64,000 nucleotides of DNA from the NCBI RefSeq assembly GCF_014596725.1, contig NZ_JACVEG010000002.1:310001-374000 (forward strand), written 5' to 3'. Positions within the stretch are counted from its first letter, which is position 1; every line of letters starts with the position of its first letter. This DNA is from Vibrio sp. Y2-5. Its GTDB lineage: Bacteria > Pseudomonadota > Gammaproteobacteria > Enterobacterales > Vibrionaceae. Under the pieces are notes generated by a model. The model saw only the letters and a program-made list of their open reading frames with translations. It had not been told where the DNA came from and did not search any database. This document shows positions 7,730-17,214 of the stretch, piece after piece. The position numbers and the translations under genes were made by a program.

Positions 7730-10700
7730 TTAACGGTACTGAACCTGAGAAAAACGGTATAAATAGTGTGGACCACCTGCTTTCGGCCCCGTGCCTGATA
7801 GCCCTTGACCACCAAACGGTTGAACACCAACCACAGCACCTACTTGGTCACGGTTGATATAACAGTTACCCACACGCGCATGCTTTTCTATCCAGCGATA
7901 GGTTGTTTCGTTACGGCTATGAATACCCATAGTGAGACCAAACCCAGTCTGGTTAATTTGATTCACGACATCTGCCAATTCACTCGCTTTAAAGCGAACA
8001 ATGTGCAATACCGGACCAAATTTTTCTTCAGTCAGGCATGAAATGTCTGCAATCTCAAACGCTGTTGGCGCAACAAAGTCACCATGTTGACAAGCATCAC
8101 CTAGGCTAAGCTCAGCGACTTTCTTTTGCGTCTTCGTCATGTGGTCAATATGCTCAAGCAGCGTTTGTTTCGCTTTCGCATCAATCACAGGACCAACATC
8201 CGTGGTACGCAAATAAGGAAGACCAACCGACAGCTCTTGCATTGCACCTTGGATAAGCGTGGTAATGCGGTCTGCAACATCTTGTTGAACGAAAAGAACA
8301 CGCAGTGCTGAACAGCGTTGACCCGCTGAAGCGAAAGCTGAACGAAGAACGTCACGAACCACTTGTTCAGGTAACGCGGTACTGTCTACGATCATTGCAT
8401 TCTGACCACCGGTTTCCGCGATAAACGGAACAGGTTCTGCATCGCGCTCTGCCAGTGTTTGGTTAATGCGTTGAGCCGTCGCGGTAGAGCCCGTAAACGC
8501 CACGCCTGCGATACTTGGGTGAGAAGTCAGCGCACTACCTATTTCTGAACCTTTACCCGGAAGTAGTTGGATAACACCCGTAGGGAAACCCGCTTCTAGC
8601 ATCAACTCAACTGCACGCGCTGCAATCAAACTGGTTTGCTCTGCTGGTTTTGCAACCACAGTATTACCAGACACTAATGCCGCAGATATTTGACCGAGGA
8701 AAATTGCCAGAGGGAAGTTCCAAGGGCTGATACAAACAAATACACCACGACCTTCGCGTCGTAACGTACGCTTCTCGCCATCAAAATCATCCACTGTGAA
8801 CTCGCCTAAGCAATCCACTTGCTTGGCGTAGTAACGGCAGAAATCTACGGCTTCACGAACTTCATCAATACTATCGTGAATGGTTTTACCCGCTTCGTGG
8901 TGACAGATTGCGACTAGCTCAGCCAGATTGGCTTCCAATAACTCAGCAAGCTTCTCTAACTTTTCGCTACGAACCGTTGCTGGCTCTTGATTCCAGCTTG
9001 CAAATGCAGCATGTGCAGACTCAATAGCTTCGGAAACATGATCATGGGATGCGAAATAGGCTTGCCCCACTTCCACACGACGATCATACGGTGCCGTCAC
9101 AAGTTCAGGCTTTACATCTTCCTTGATCATGCTTTCGATCAAAGAGTGTCCGTTGATGATTGGCGCGGCCTTCCACTGATGACCAGCAAATGACTCGACT
9201 TGCTTTTCAAATGGAGCCGCTTCGCTTTCTATATCTATGTTCACACCATAAGAATTACGGCGCTCAGAGAAGATTGCTGGCGGCAATGGAATTTGAGTAT
9301 TGTTGAACGTATCACACTCAAGCAGCATATCGACCGGATGCTGAATCAAAGATGAAATCGGACAGCGCGCATCAACCAGACGGTGGACAAACGAGCTGTT
9401 TGCGCCATTCTCAAGAAGACGGCGAACAAGGTAAGGCAACAGATCTTTGTGGCTGCCTACCGGAGCATAAATACGCACCGATTGCTTGTACGCTTTCATG
9501 ACATGGTTATACAGAGCGTCACCCATGCCATGCAGGCGTTGGAATTCGAAATCTTTGTGCGTTGCCATCACAGCAATAGAAGTAACAGTTTGCGCGTTGT
9601 GGCTAGCAAATTGTGGGAACAGGTTGCCACGAACGGATTCGCTGAGTAGAAAACGTGCACACGCCAAATAAGAAACATCTGTCGATTCTTTACGAGTGTA
9701 TACAGGGTAGCCAGTGTAACCCGCTTGTTGAGACCATTTAATCTCACTATCCCAGTACGCGCCTTTCACAAGACGAACCGGAATCAGGTCGCCCTGCTCT
9801 TTTGCAAGCGCAGTCAACCAAACTAGAACTGGCAGAGCACGTTTTGAGTAAGCTTGAATTACAAGGCCAAACTTGCCCCAGCCTTTTACAAGTTCACTGC
9901 GGTAAACTTTTTCAAACAGTTCAAGAGAAAGCTCTAAACGGTCTGCTTCTTCCGCATCAATGGTGATAGCAACATCAAGCTCAATGGCTTTCTCTAGCAA
10001 TTGCATCAACGTTTGATACAACTCACTCATTACACGATCGCGGTTTGCCACTTCGTAACGAGGGTGCAGTGCCGATAGTTTGATAGAAATAGATGGTGCA
10101 GGGCTGGTCTCTAAACCATATTTGTCACGACCAACCGCTTCAATCGCAGTGAGGTAGTCTTGGCAATATTTTTTCGCGTCAGCGGTTGTTAAAGCAGCTT
10201 CACCTAACATATCAAATGAGTAGGTAAAGCCTTTGTCGCGCATCTTGCGACCATTCTTTTGTGCCTCAGCGATGTTACGACCAAGTACAAACTGGTGACC
10301 CATGATCTTCATCGCTTGATGCATTGCTTTACGAATCACAGGTTCAGTCAACTTGTTGACTAAACGGTTAACCGCTTGGATAGGACTGGTGCTTTCTGCA
10401 TCAGAAAGACCAATGACTTTGCCTGTAAACATTAAGCCCCAAGTTGAAGCATTAACAAATACAGAATCTGAATTCTTAAGGTGCGATTTCCAGTCTGCAA
10501 CACCAAGACGGTCTTTGATAAAGGCGTCTGCTGTTTCCGAATCAGGAATACGCATTAGAGCCTCGGCAAGACACATCAATAAGATACCTTCTTGAGTATC
10601 TAAGCTGTACTCAAGCAAAAGTGCATCGATCATTTGAATCGACTGCTTGTCTTTACGAATAGTCTCAATCAGTTCGGTTGTTTTAACCGCTATCGCTGAC

Positions 10701-10849
10701 TTCTCATCTTCAGTCGGCGTTGCTAGGGGTAAAAGTTCCTTTAGCCATTGGGATTCGTCCACCATGTAAAGTGGCGAGATCTGCGACCACAATTTGTTAA
10801 GCGGTTGCTCTACAAATTCGGCTTTCAACACATCAGTTGCTGTAAACAC
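7730..10849 (-). CDS. putA: Bifunctional proline dehydrogenase / P5C dehydrogenase PutA
   Basis: A 1,039-residue enzyme that converts L-proline to glutamate. The N-terminal half is the FAD-dependent proline dehydrogenase barrel (KLSALHPRYE, DAEEADRLELSLELFE, LVKGAYWDSEIK, RIYAPVGSHKDLLPYLVRR). The C-terminal half is the NAD-dependent aldehyde dehydrogenase, with ETGGQNAMIVD and the catalytic cysteine near residue 846 (FASAGQRCSALRV). The protein ends soon after PFGGQGLSGTGPKAGGPHY. It lacks the N-terminal ribbon-helix-helix domain that lets E. coli PutA repress its own operon, so regulation must come from elsewhere, plausibly the AraC-type gene upstream. It is the first gene of the put series. 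Confidence 0.97.
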   Translation of the reverse strand: MFTATDVLKAEFVEQPLNKLWSQISPLYMVDESQWLKELLPLATPTEDEKSAIAVKTTELIETIRKDKQSIQMIDALLLEYSLDTQEGILLMCLAEALMRIPDSETADAFIKDRLGVADWKSHLKNSDSVFVNASTWGLMFTGKVIGLSDAESTSPIQAVNRLVNKLTEPVIRKAMHQAMKIMGHQFVLGRNIAEAQKNGRKMRDKGFTYSFDMLGEAALTTADAKKYCQDYLTAIEAVGRDKYGLETSPAPSISIKLSALHPRYEVANRDRVMSELYQTLMQLLEKAIELDVAITIDAEEADRLELSLELFEKVYRSELVKGWGKFGLVIQAYSKRALPVLVWLTALAKEQGDLIPVRLVKGAYWDSEIKWSQQAGYTGYPVYTRKESTDVSYLACARFLLSESVRGNLFPQFASHNAQTVTSIAVMATHKDFEFQRLHGMGDALYNHVMKAYKQSVRIYAPVGSHKDLLPYLVRRLLENGANSSFVHRLVDARCPISSLIQHPVDMLLECDTFNNTQIPLPPAIFSERRNSYGVNIDIESEAAPFEKQVESFAGHQWKAAPIINGHSLIESMIKEDVKPELVTAPYDRRVEVGQAYFASHDHVSEAIESAHAAFASWNQEPATVRSEKLEKLAELLEANLAELVAICHHEAGKTIHDSIDEVREAVDFCRYYAKQVDCLGEFTVDDFDGEKRTLRREGRGVFVCISPWNFPLAIFLGQISAALVSGNTVVAKPAEQTSLIAARAVELMLEAGFPTGVIQLLPGKGSEIGSALTSHPSIAGVAFTGSTATAQRINQTLAERDAEPVPFIAETGGQNAMIVDSTALPEQVVRDVLRSAFASAGQRCSALRVLFVQQDVADRITTLIQGAMQELSVGLPYLRTTDVGPVIDAKAKQTLLEHIDHMTKTQKKVAELSLGDACQHGDFVAPTAFEIADISCLTEEKFGPVLHIVRFKASELADVVNQINQTGFGLTMGIHSRNETTYRWIEKHARVGNCYINRDQVGAVVGVQPFGGQGLSGTGPKAGGPHYLYRFSQVQYR

Positions 10850-11189
10850 GCGTTTTCCTCAATCTCATACCCGTTTATCCAATTCGGGCTTCCTACAATG
10901 GCAGCAGTGTATTTTGAGCGCACGAGGATTACTTGTCAAAAACTCCGAGCTTTTTGCCAAAAACTTGGTTTATTAACAAAGCAAAAACAGAATCACATCA
11001 TTTCCCACAAGATAATATGCTAATTTTTTACCAGATATCGCAAATAAGTAACCTACAGTAGTCTATATCGCACTTTAAAGAAGAATAATTATCATTATTT
11101 AAGGGAAGTCATAGTGAAGAACACTATGAGCGAATGTCATCGAACGTAGGAAAAAACAAAAGTGTGGCGTGATTTCTGAATTTGTAAGC
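10850..11189. promoter_or_regulatory. Upstream region of putA
   Basis: This 340-bp gap lies before putA and after the end of the AraC-type gene, both on the minus strand, so it should hold the putA promoter. It contains a small dyad (CATAGTG / CACTATG, 11110-11128) and an AT-rich stretch AATAATTATCATTATT near 11084. No convincing operator or -35/-10 pair can be singled out by eye. Confidence 0.4.
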
Positions 11190-12083
11190 TTATTTACGAC
11201 AGCTTTTCTTGAATTGCGAAGGTGAAATCCCCTGCAAACGGGAGAAAGTATGGGTAAAGGTACTTTGGTTTGAGAACCCTGTAAGCTCGGCGATTTGGCC
11301 TAGATTTAAACGGCCTTGTTCAATAAGAGACTTCGCCATGTCAACACGCTTACCTAATACATATTGATGTGGTGTAATGCCTAGTTGTTCCTTAAACAGA
11401 CAATGAAACTGACTTTCTCCAAGAAATACGCTTCCCGCTAACTGCGCGACAGAAATTCGACGACTTAAATGCTGTTCGATATAGCGATCGACCGCTACTA
11501 AATCAAAACGTGAGTCTTTTCTATGAGTAGAAAAACTGGATATGTGTCTCTGCAATAAAGCGGTAACGGTATCGCTACAAGCTCGGCTTAAAAGTAAATC
11601 ATCAGGAGAAGATTGCATTTCCAACACCAGAAGTTGAATCAATTTTTGAATTTGTCCATCGAGTTGGAAATACACATCATTGCGAGAAAGATCATTTATC
11701 TTCTGTAGAGCTAGAGGGTCATCGTCTGAAGGAAGAGGGAGGTTCAACACCAAGATATCTGACTGACCAACAATGCCACCAAAGGCGTGATCAGTTCCGG
11801 AGGTCACAACACAACCCTGCCCCGGCCCAACAACATTCCCGCTGCCGCACACTTCAAACTCAGCTTGACCTTTAAGACCAATAACAATTTGCGTGTAGTT
11901 GTGATCATGGCAATCCATATACGCAGGCAATGTAATTAACTGCGCCGGACGAGGCGACAAAACTTTGGCTCTTTGCTCTGTATAGGCAGAAGTTGTCATA
12001 TTTTGCTCACTCAAGACCATGTCATTTTTTGAAATAGGTTTGCATTTTATACCAAAATTTCCTGCAGTCATATTGCTGTACAA
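11190..12083 (-). CDS. AraC-family regulator, probable activator of the put genes
   Basis: A protein of up to 297 residues with an N-terminal cupin-like sensor (about 50-130, CHDHNYTQIVIGLKGQAEFE) and a C-terminal AraC double helix-turn-helix (about 195-295: ISVAQLAGSVFLGESQFH, then GQIAELTGFSNQSTFTHTFS and RLQGISPSQFKK). It precedes putA on the same strand, and PutA here has no DNA-binding domain. AraC-type activators of proline catabolism are known in other gammaproteobacteria, so a role as a proline-responsive activator is likely but inferred. The start is uncertain: a TTG at 12083 has a strong GGAGG seven bases before it, while ATG codons at 12071 and 12002 would give shorter proteins. 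Confidence 0.8.
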   Translation of the reverse strand: MYSNMTAGNFGIKCKPISKNDMVLSEQNMTTSAYTEQRAKVLSPRPAQLITLPAYMDCHDHNYTQIVIGLKGQAEFEVCGSGNVVGPGQGCVVTSGTDHAFGGIVGQSDILVLNLPLPSDDDPLALQKINDLSRNDVYFQLDGQIQKLIQLLVLEMQSSPDDLLLSRACSDTVTALLQRHISSFSTHRKDSRFDLVAVDRYIEQHLSRRISVAQLAGSVFLGESQFHCLFKEQLGITPHQYVLGKRVDMAKSLIEQGRLNLGQIAELTGFSNQSTFTHTFSRLQGISPSQFKKSCRK

Positions 12084-12450
12084 TTTTTAACCTCCAATAA
12101 TCAACCATACGCATATGCAATAATTTATGGTGATGAAATGGGGGTTATTCATCTAGTCGGAACAATGATCAAGTGCACATAAATTACGGTCAATGTGTAT
12201 TCAATCGAAAAACAACGCAGTGAATCGGAAATCGGTGCTTGCATATTTTATGAATCTGCTCAAAATGGGAAATGCACATTTATAAGATTTACAAAATCAG
12301 AGACCTAGTAGCAGGTTTCGGTAAGTTTTAGTGCTTTGAAGCTAAAAAAGCTACAGAGTTTGCATAATGAGTCGGCTTATTTAAAAGCTGTCAAAAGATT
12401 GTCTTTCCCACTATTATCAGTGGTTAAATGTTAAATTGTTGCAGGGACCT
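12084..12450. other. Intergenic region between divergent genes, no clear site
   Basis: This AT-rich gap separates the AraC-type gene (minus) from the first PEGA-domain gene (plus) and must contain both promoters. I see no strong palindrome or terminator in it. A single ATGATCA at 12165-12171 resembles an RctB 12-mer core but is isolated. Confidence 0.4.
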
Positions 12451-13557
12451 ATGATCAAATATCGCATCCCAGCGCTATTGCTTGCGCTAAGCCCTCTTTG
12501 GGTAACTGCATCGGTGAACGCGGAACAAGTAACACAGGCTGATCCTGTGGCGAGCATCGATGAGAAGATAAGTATCAAACAAAGTGAAATTGACACGATT
12601 TCTTCAGACTATGAAGCGGAAGGTGCCAAACTTCAACAATTGAAAAATGAAGAAGAACGCCTCCAACGTGAAGCAGATGAATTAGATGCGAAGCGTAATA
12701 GAGCAAAATCTGCTCTAGACAAACAATATGCACGTCTGTTGGATGACCCAGAAACTGATCTGGTTACCTTCCAAAAGAAATATCAAGAAACTTGGGCTGC
12801 AGTAAAACAGAACCAGTCTGAGAAATTAGCCAATGAACAGGCTGTGACAGAAAGCGAAATGCGTCTGTCTCAGATTAAGCAGAAACAAGCTCGCTTGAAA
12901 ACTGAATTCGCTAACTTGGAAGAAAGCCGCATTGAAGCGCGCGTTAAGCGTCTTGAAACTGAGCTTCGTGAAAGCAGTGTTTTAGAAACAAACTACAAAA
13001 CAACCTGTTCTACTACTATGACGCTTGGCGAATGTGCTAACCAAGGTAAATACCTAACGAAGCAGAAAGCAGTCAAAACGTTTCGTGCTAAGTTACTTGA
13101 TGGTGTCACGGAATCTACGCTTGTTAAACAAAATACCAATGGTGTTGAGCTAAACATTCACGTTCAAGAAAGCCAAATCATCAAGAGCGGTTTCGAAGGC
13201 AACAATGACTACACCACGCTAATGCAAGCGCAGCTACAAGCGAAACCAGAAGCAGTAGCAGCCTGTAAATTGCTGAATGTTTCTACTCGCTACTGTCTAC
13301 AAGGTGCAGCTGACGAGAACACGAACAAAAAGAACGATAAACAGTGGGCAAATGTGACTGTTCGTTCAGACCAATATAACGATTCTGTGACCATCAATGG
13401 TATTAACTACGGCAGCACTCCTGTAGAAATCGTTCTACCAGCAGGTCGTCATCAAGTTACTGTGTCTAAAGACGGTTTTGAAACTTATAACCGCGTTATC
13501 ACTGTGAACGGCAACGATTCTATCTGGGTAAAACTTAGACCAAACAAAAACGGCTAG
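12451..13557 (+). CDS. Exported coiled-coil protein with PEGA domain
   Basis: A 368-residue envelope protein (start at the ATG after CAGGGACCT; an in-frame TTG 15 bases earlier has no better signal). Residues 1-25 are a signal peptide (ALLLALSPLWVTASVNA). About 40-190 is a long charged coiled coil. A middle domain has four cysteines (TTCSTTMTLGEC and AACKLLNVSTRYC) that may form disulfides in the periplasm. The C-terminal 70 residues are a PEGA domain (VTINGINYGSTPVEIVLPAG). It is paralogous to the next gene along its whole length, but ends after PEGA. No enzyme activity is visible. The function is unknown; PEGA domains are usually found in surface or envelope proteins. Confidence 0.8.
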   Translation: MIKYRIPALLLALSPLWVTASVNAEQVTQADPVASIDEKISIKQSEIDTISSDYEAEGAKLQQLKNEEERLQREADELDAKRNRAKSALDKQYARLLDDPETDLVTFQKKYQETWAAVKQNQSEKLANEQAVTESEMRLSQIKQKQARLKTEFANLEESRIEARVKRLETELRESSVLETNYKTTCSTTMTLGECANQGKYLTKQKAVKTFRAKLLDGVTESTLVKQNTNGVELNIHVQESQIIKSGFEGNNDYTTLMQAQLQAKPEAVAACKLLNVSTRYCLQGAADENTNKKNDKQWANVTVRSDQYNDSVTINGINYGSTPVEIVLPAGRHQVTVSKDGFETYNRVITVNGNDSIWVKLRPNKNG

Positions 13558-13616
13558 GCGACGGAATACAGTGGTTTTTCTGTGATGATTCACAAAGCTG
13601 ATGAATAAGGCTATGT

Positions 13617-13674
13617 TAAAACGCCATTTTGTTATCAAGTTATTGAAAGATAACTTCTGACAAAATGGCGTTTT
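13617..13674 (+). terminator. Long hairpin terminator between the PEGA paralogues
   Basis: The arms AAACGCCATTTTG and CAAAATGGCGTTT flank an inner stem AAGTTAT / ATAACTT and end in a T-rich tail. The hairpin implies that the two paralogues are separate transcription units. Confidence 0.75.
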
Positions 13675-13724
13675 CGTTTAGAATAGCCAAAACATTTTTT
13701 AAAACTTAACTGAAGTAGACAACA

Positions 13725-15548
13725 ATGCGACAAGGTTTATCCGCTCTTCTAATAGCACTCTCACCTTGCTTAATGGCGACATCGACGTTGGCAGAAGGAA
13801 CGCCTTCCTCTGTAATGGCCATTGATGACGCGCTGTTCAGTAAACATTCAGAGTTGCAGGATGCAAAAAAGGCGACCCAGTCCGAACAGACTGCTGTCGA
13901 TAATCAACAACAAGAATTGGATCGTCTCAATCAACTGACAGTCAAACTCGATGCGAAGCTAAAAAAAGCGAAAGCAAATTTGGAGCGTGACTATCTCAAA
14001 ATGATAGATGAACCGGATCTTGACATAATGCCTTCGCAACAGGCGTATCAAGATGCGTGGTCTGAAGTAAAGCAGAACCAGAAGTCTCGCTTAGAGGCTG
14101 AACAAAAGCTGCAAGAACTGCAAACAGCCCTAGCCCAGAAAAAATCTGCGCAAGGCCATATTGAGCAAAACATCGCAGGTTTAGAGCAAGACAAACTTCG
14201 CGCACGTGTGGAACGTTTACGTGAAGAACTAAAACGCTCTGGCGAACAGAAAGTCAGCTTTACCAACACCTGTAACGCGAACATGACATTAGCTCAATGT
14301 AGCAGCCAAACTAATGAGCTTGGGCTACAAAAAGCGGTTAAACAGTTCCAAAACTGGCTTGTTGATGAAACCAGCGAATCGGCTATCGTCAAACACAACC
14401 TATCTGATGTTTCTCTCAATATTCATGTGTTAAAGCACGCTGTTGTCGAATCTGGCTTCTCAGATGGCAGCAAGTTCCGCACTGTGATTTCAGCTCAGCT
14501 TGATGCTCGTCCTGCTGAAAACGCACCGTGTAAGCTTCTTAACTTAGAATCCCAATATTGTTTTGCTCCGGGTGAAGGCAATCAAGCTGGCGAGAAGCAA
14601 AAAGAAGTGGCTTGGGTAAGTCTTTCTGTTCGTTCAAATCAATATGCGGACAGAGTGACCGTTGACGGCGTTCAATATGGAAGTACACCAGTAGAAGTAT
14701 TGATGCCCGTTGGTAAGCATCACATCATCATTGAGAAAGAAGGCTATCGCTCTTTCAACAGTGAAATAGAAGTTACAGCAGACCAAACGCTACGTGCGGT
14801 TCTGAACGAATATGAAAACGTTTTGAAACCGGGTCATAAGTTTGCGGATTCATTGAAGGGCAGTGCAAAAGCCCCTGAGATGATCACCATGATAAAAGGT
14901 GAATATCTACTGGGTGATCAAGCTTCAAGACAAATTCGCCTTGATCATGCTTTCGCATTAAGTGCGACACCAATTACTGTGGGTCAGTTTGAGACGTTCG
15001 TGAATCAAACCAGCTACCAAACAGATGCTGAACTTAAAAACATCTGTATTACCGTCGATAATTCTGAAGTGACACCAGTAGCCGAAAGCTATTGGCGTAA
15101 CCCAGGCTTCAAACAGTCCGCTCAATCACCAGCTGTCTGTATCAGTAAAAATGATGCCGTTGCCTACACTCGTTGGTTGTCTAAACAAACAGGTTTCAAA
15201 TACCGCTTACCAAGTGAAGATGAGTGGGAAATCGCCGCTCGTTCAGGTAGTCAAAGCGGCTACTGGTGGGGAGATAACTTCGGTTCAGGTAAAGCAAACA
15301 CTGGTTGGGGTGGTACTCAGTGGTCAAATAAGAGCACGTCACCTGTACGAGCGTTTGAACCAAACCGTTTAGGTTTCTACGACATGGTCGGTAACGTATG
15401 GGAATGGACCAACGATGAAAGAGGCATGGCGAAAGGTGGCTCTTGGGTCTTCTCACCAGAGATGGCAAAAGCAGACAAACAGCTATTTATAGGCCCTTCA
15501 ACTGCGGCCAACTATGTAGGTTTCCGTATTCTGCGTGAGATTGAATAG
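13725..15548 (+). CDS. Exported PEGA protein fused to an FGE/SUMF1-like domain
   Basis: A 607-residue paralogue of the preceding gene with the same order: signal peptide (LLIALSPCLMATSTLA), coiled coil (about 35-170), four-cysteine domain (NTCNANMTLAQC, APCKLLNLESQYC), PEGA domain (VTVDGVQYGSTPVEVLMPVG). It adds about 220 residues of the formylglycine-generating-enzyme fold: ITVGQFETFV, AVAYTRWLSKQTGFKYRLPS, EDEWEIAARSG, GFYDMVGNVWEWTND, KGGSW, GFRILREIE. The active-site cysteine pair of true sulfatase-activating enzymes is absent, so it is more likely a binding or structural domain, as in many C-type-lectin-like members of the family. Location is predicted to be periplasmic or surface. Its substrate or partner is unknown. 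Confidence 0.8.
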   Translation: MRQGLSALLIALSPCLMATSTLAEGTPSSVMAIDDALFSKHSELQDAKKATQSEQTAVDNQQQELDRLNQLTVKLDAKLKKAKANLERDYLKMIDEPDLDIMPSQQAYQDAWSEVKQNQKSRLEAEQKLQELQTALAQKKSAQGHIEQNIAGLEQDKLRARVERLREELKRSGEQKVSFTNTCNANMTLAQCSSQTNELGLQKAVKQFQNWLVDETSESAIVKHNLSDVSLNIHVLKHAVVESGFSDGSKFRTVISAQLDARPAENAPCKLLNLESQYCFAPGEGNQAGEKQKEVAWVSLSVRSNQYADRVTVDGVQYGSTPVEVLMPVGKHHIIIEKEGYRSFNSEIEVTADQTLRAVLNEYENVLKPGHKFADSLKGSAKAPEMITMIKGEYLLGDQASRQIRLDHAFALSATPITVGQFETFVNQTSYQTDAELKNICITVDNSEVTPVAESYWRNPGFKQSAQSPAVCISKNDAVAYTRWLSKQTGFKYRLPSEDEWEIAARSGSQSGYWWGDNFGSGKANTGWGGTQWSNKSTSPVRAFEPNRLGFYDMVGNVWEWTNDERGMAKGGSWVFSPEMAKADKQLFIGPSTAANYVGFRILREIE

Positions 15549-15563
15549 TGAGTTTTTGAGATG

Positions 15564-15593
15564 AAAAAAGGAGCAATGATTTGCTCCTTTTTT
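15564..15593. terminator. Bidirectional terminator
   Basis: AAAAAAGGAGCAA / TTGCTCCTTTTTT with loop TGAT lies between the convergent SUMF1-like and dicarboxylate transporter genes. It has T tracts on both strands. Confidence 0.85.
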
Positions 15594-15613
15594 ATTTTCT
15601 TTCAAAGCTAAAC

Positions 15614-16999
15614 TTACCAGAATGTCATTGCGATTGTGGACAGAATAGCAATACAGGCGATATTCAGGATGAAACCAACTTTCATCATTTCTCTTTGGTC
15701 TATATGTCCTGTTGCAAACACGATAGCGTTTGGTGGGGTGGCAACTGGCAACATGAAAGCACACGATGCTGAAACTGCAATCAGTACTGATAACAGAACA
15801 GGTGAGACACCAAACACTTCGGCAACGCTTGCGAATACCGGAACAAGCAATGCAGCGCTTGCCGTGTTACTGGCAAATTCAGTTAGGAACACAACGAATA
15901 CCGCAATAACGAACACGATGAAGAACAAGCCAAAGTGTGAAATCAACTGGCTCAGTTCATTAGCAAGAAAAACGCTGGTGCCCGTTTGTTTCAACACATT
16001 GCTTAAACAAATACCACCACCAAACAGAAGCAGTACACCCCAATCGGCTGTTTTTTCGATGTCTTTCCAGTGCACAACTCGGGCGAAACTCACCATGATG
16101 ATGGCAGAAAGAGCAATCAATGAGTCAAAGCTTTTAAAACCGCCGAGCATAGCATTCACCGGCTTACTGAATATCCACAAAAAGACCACCAGCGAGAATA
16201 TTGCTAATGTGACTATTTTACCTTTGTCCCAATCAACGGGATCTGAGTGAGTATCAAACTGACCGCTGAGATCAGGCTTTAGCATGAAGTAAAGAATGGC
16301 TAAGCATATTGGCAACATAACTAAAGTAGTTGGAAGACCAAATTTCATCCAACCGACGAAAGTCAAACCCACTTCTGCGGCTGCAATTGCGTTCGGAGGG
16401 CTGCCCACCACAGTTGCAATCCCACCAATACTGGCACTGTAAGCAATACCTAGCAGCACAAACACATAGGTAGAGTGACCTCTCTTATCATCCACCTTAC
16501 TTAAAATACCAAGCACCAGAGGCAACATCATCGCTGTCGTCGCCGTGTTACTGATCCACATAGAAAGAGCGGCTGAAACACCAAACAACATGAAGATAGC
16601 AACACTCATTCGACCTTGAGCAAGTACGAGGACTTTATCTGCGATAACTTTATCTAAACCTTGGCGATGCATAGCCGCCGCTAGGGCAAAACCGCCCAAA
16701 AATAGGAAGATAATCGAATTCGCAAAGTTATTCAGGGCAGCTTGCGTGTCAAACACACCTGACAATACCGCCATCACAGGGACGAGTATCGCGGTGACAG
16801 TGACATGTAATGCTTCCGTCAGCCAGAGGATGGCGATAAACGTCAGCATACTTAAGCCTAAAACAACATTTGACTCAAAAGGAAGGGTAAACAGTAAGAT
16901 GAAAAACAGAGCCAGATCGGCAATGACAATCAAACTGTTTCGGTGAAAAAACCATTCTCGGGTGTTATTGGGTAAAGGGACACTATCATTTCTATTCAT
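15614..16999 (-). CDS. Sodium-dependent dicarboxylate transporter, VcINDY orthologue
   Basis: A 461-residue member of the DASS (SLC13) family that is nearly identical in layout to V. cholerae VcINDY, whose structure is known. It starts [17 protein letters not shown], like VcINDY. Both substrate-binding SNT signatures are present, [12 protein letters not shown] and [12 protein letters not shown], as is the VGSPPNAIA hairpin and its repeat [10 protein letters not shown]. It should import succinate and other C4-dicarboxylates with Na+ as an elevator-type homodimer in the inner membrane. It is monocistronic; the 215-bp gap upstream holds its promoter, and no clear operator is seen there. Confidence 0.93.
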   Translation of the reverse strand: MNRNDSVPLPNNTREWFFHRNSLIVIADLALFFILLFTLPFESNVVLGLSMLTFIAILWLTEALHVTVTAILVPVMAVLSGVFDTQAALNNFANSIIFLFLGGFALAAAMHRQGLDKVIADKVLVLAQGRMSVAIFMLFGVSAALSMWISNTATTAMMLPLVLGILSKVDDKRGHSTYVFVLLGIAYSASIGGIATVVGSPPNAIAAAEVGLTFVGWMKFGLPTTLVMLPICLAILYFMLKPDLSGQFDTHSDPVDWDKGKIVTLAIFSLVVFLWIFSKPVNAMLGGFKSFDSLIALSAIIMVSFARVVHWKDIEKTADWGVLLLFGGGICLSNVLKQTGTSVFLANELSQLISHFGLFFIVFVIAVFVVFLTEFASNTASAALLVPVFASVAEVFGVSPVLLSVLIAVSASCAFMLPVATPPNAIVFATGHIDQREMMKVGFILNIACIAILSTIAMTFW

Positions 17000-17214
17000 T
17001 ATTATTTTTCCTTATAAAGGCCTTACGGCAACACAATGATCACACGTAACCAAACAAGGAGATAATAAATTTTTGTCAAGTTGTTAAACTAATCAACATT
17101 AAAACCAACAACTTAACATTTTGAAATAAATAGAAATATAAATATCCCTTTTCGTTTGACTGATGATTAATAAAACATCAGTTTTAAACAGTATCCCAAG
17201 TAAAAAACGTTATC

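Noticed and set aside
11081..11099. Fur-box-like sequence AATAATTATCATTATT upstream of putA
   Set aside because: It matches the 19-bp consensus at about 14 positions only, in AT-rich DNA, and no iron-related gene is next to it.
12165..12171. Isolated ATGATCA
   Set aside because: A single copy 34 kb from rctB without the AAGC context or neighbours; expected by chance.
15636..16250. 204-codon frame opposite the dicarboxylate transporter
   Set aside because: It lies fully antisense to a well-conserved transporter gene and has no signals of its own; a typical shadow frame.
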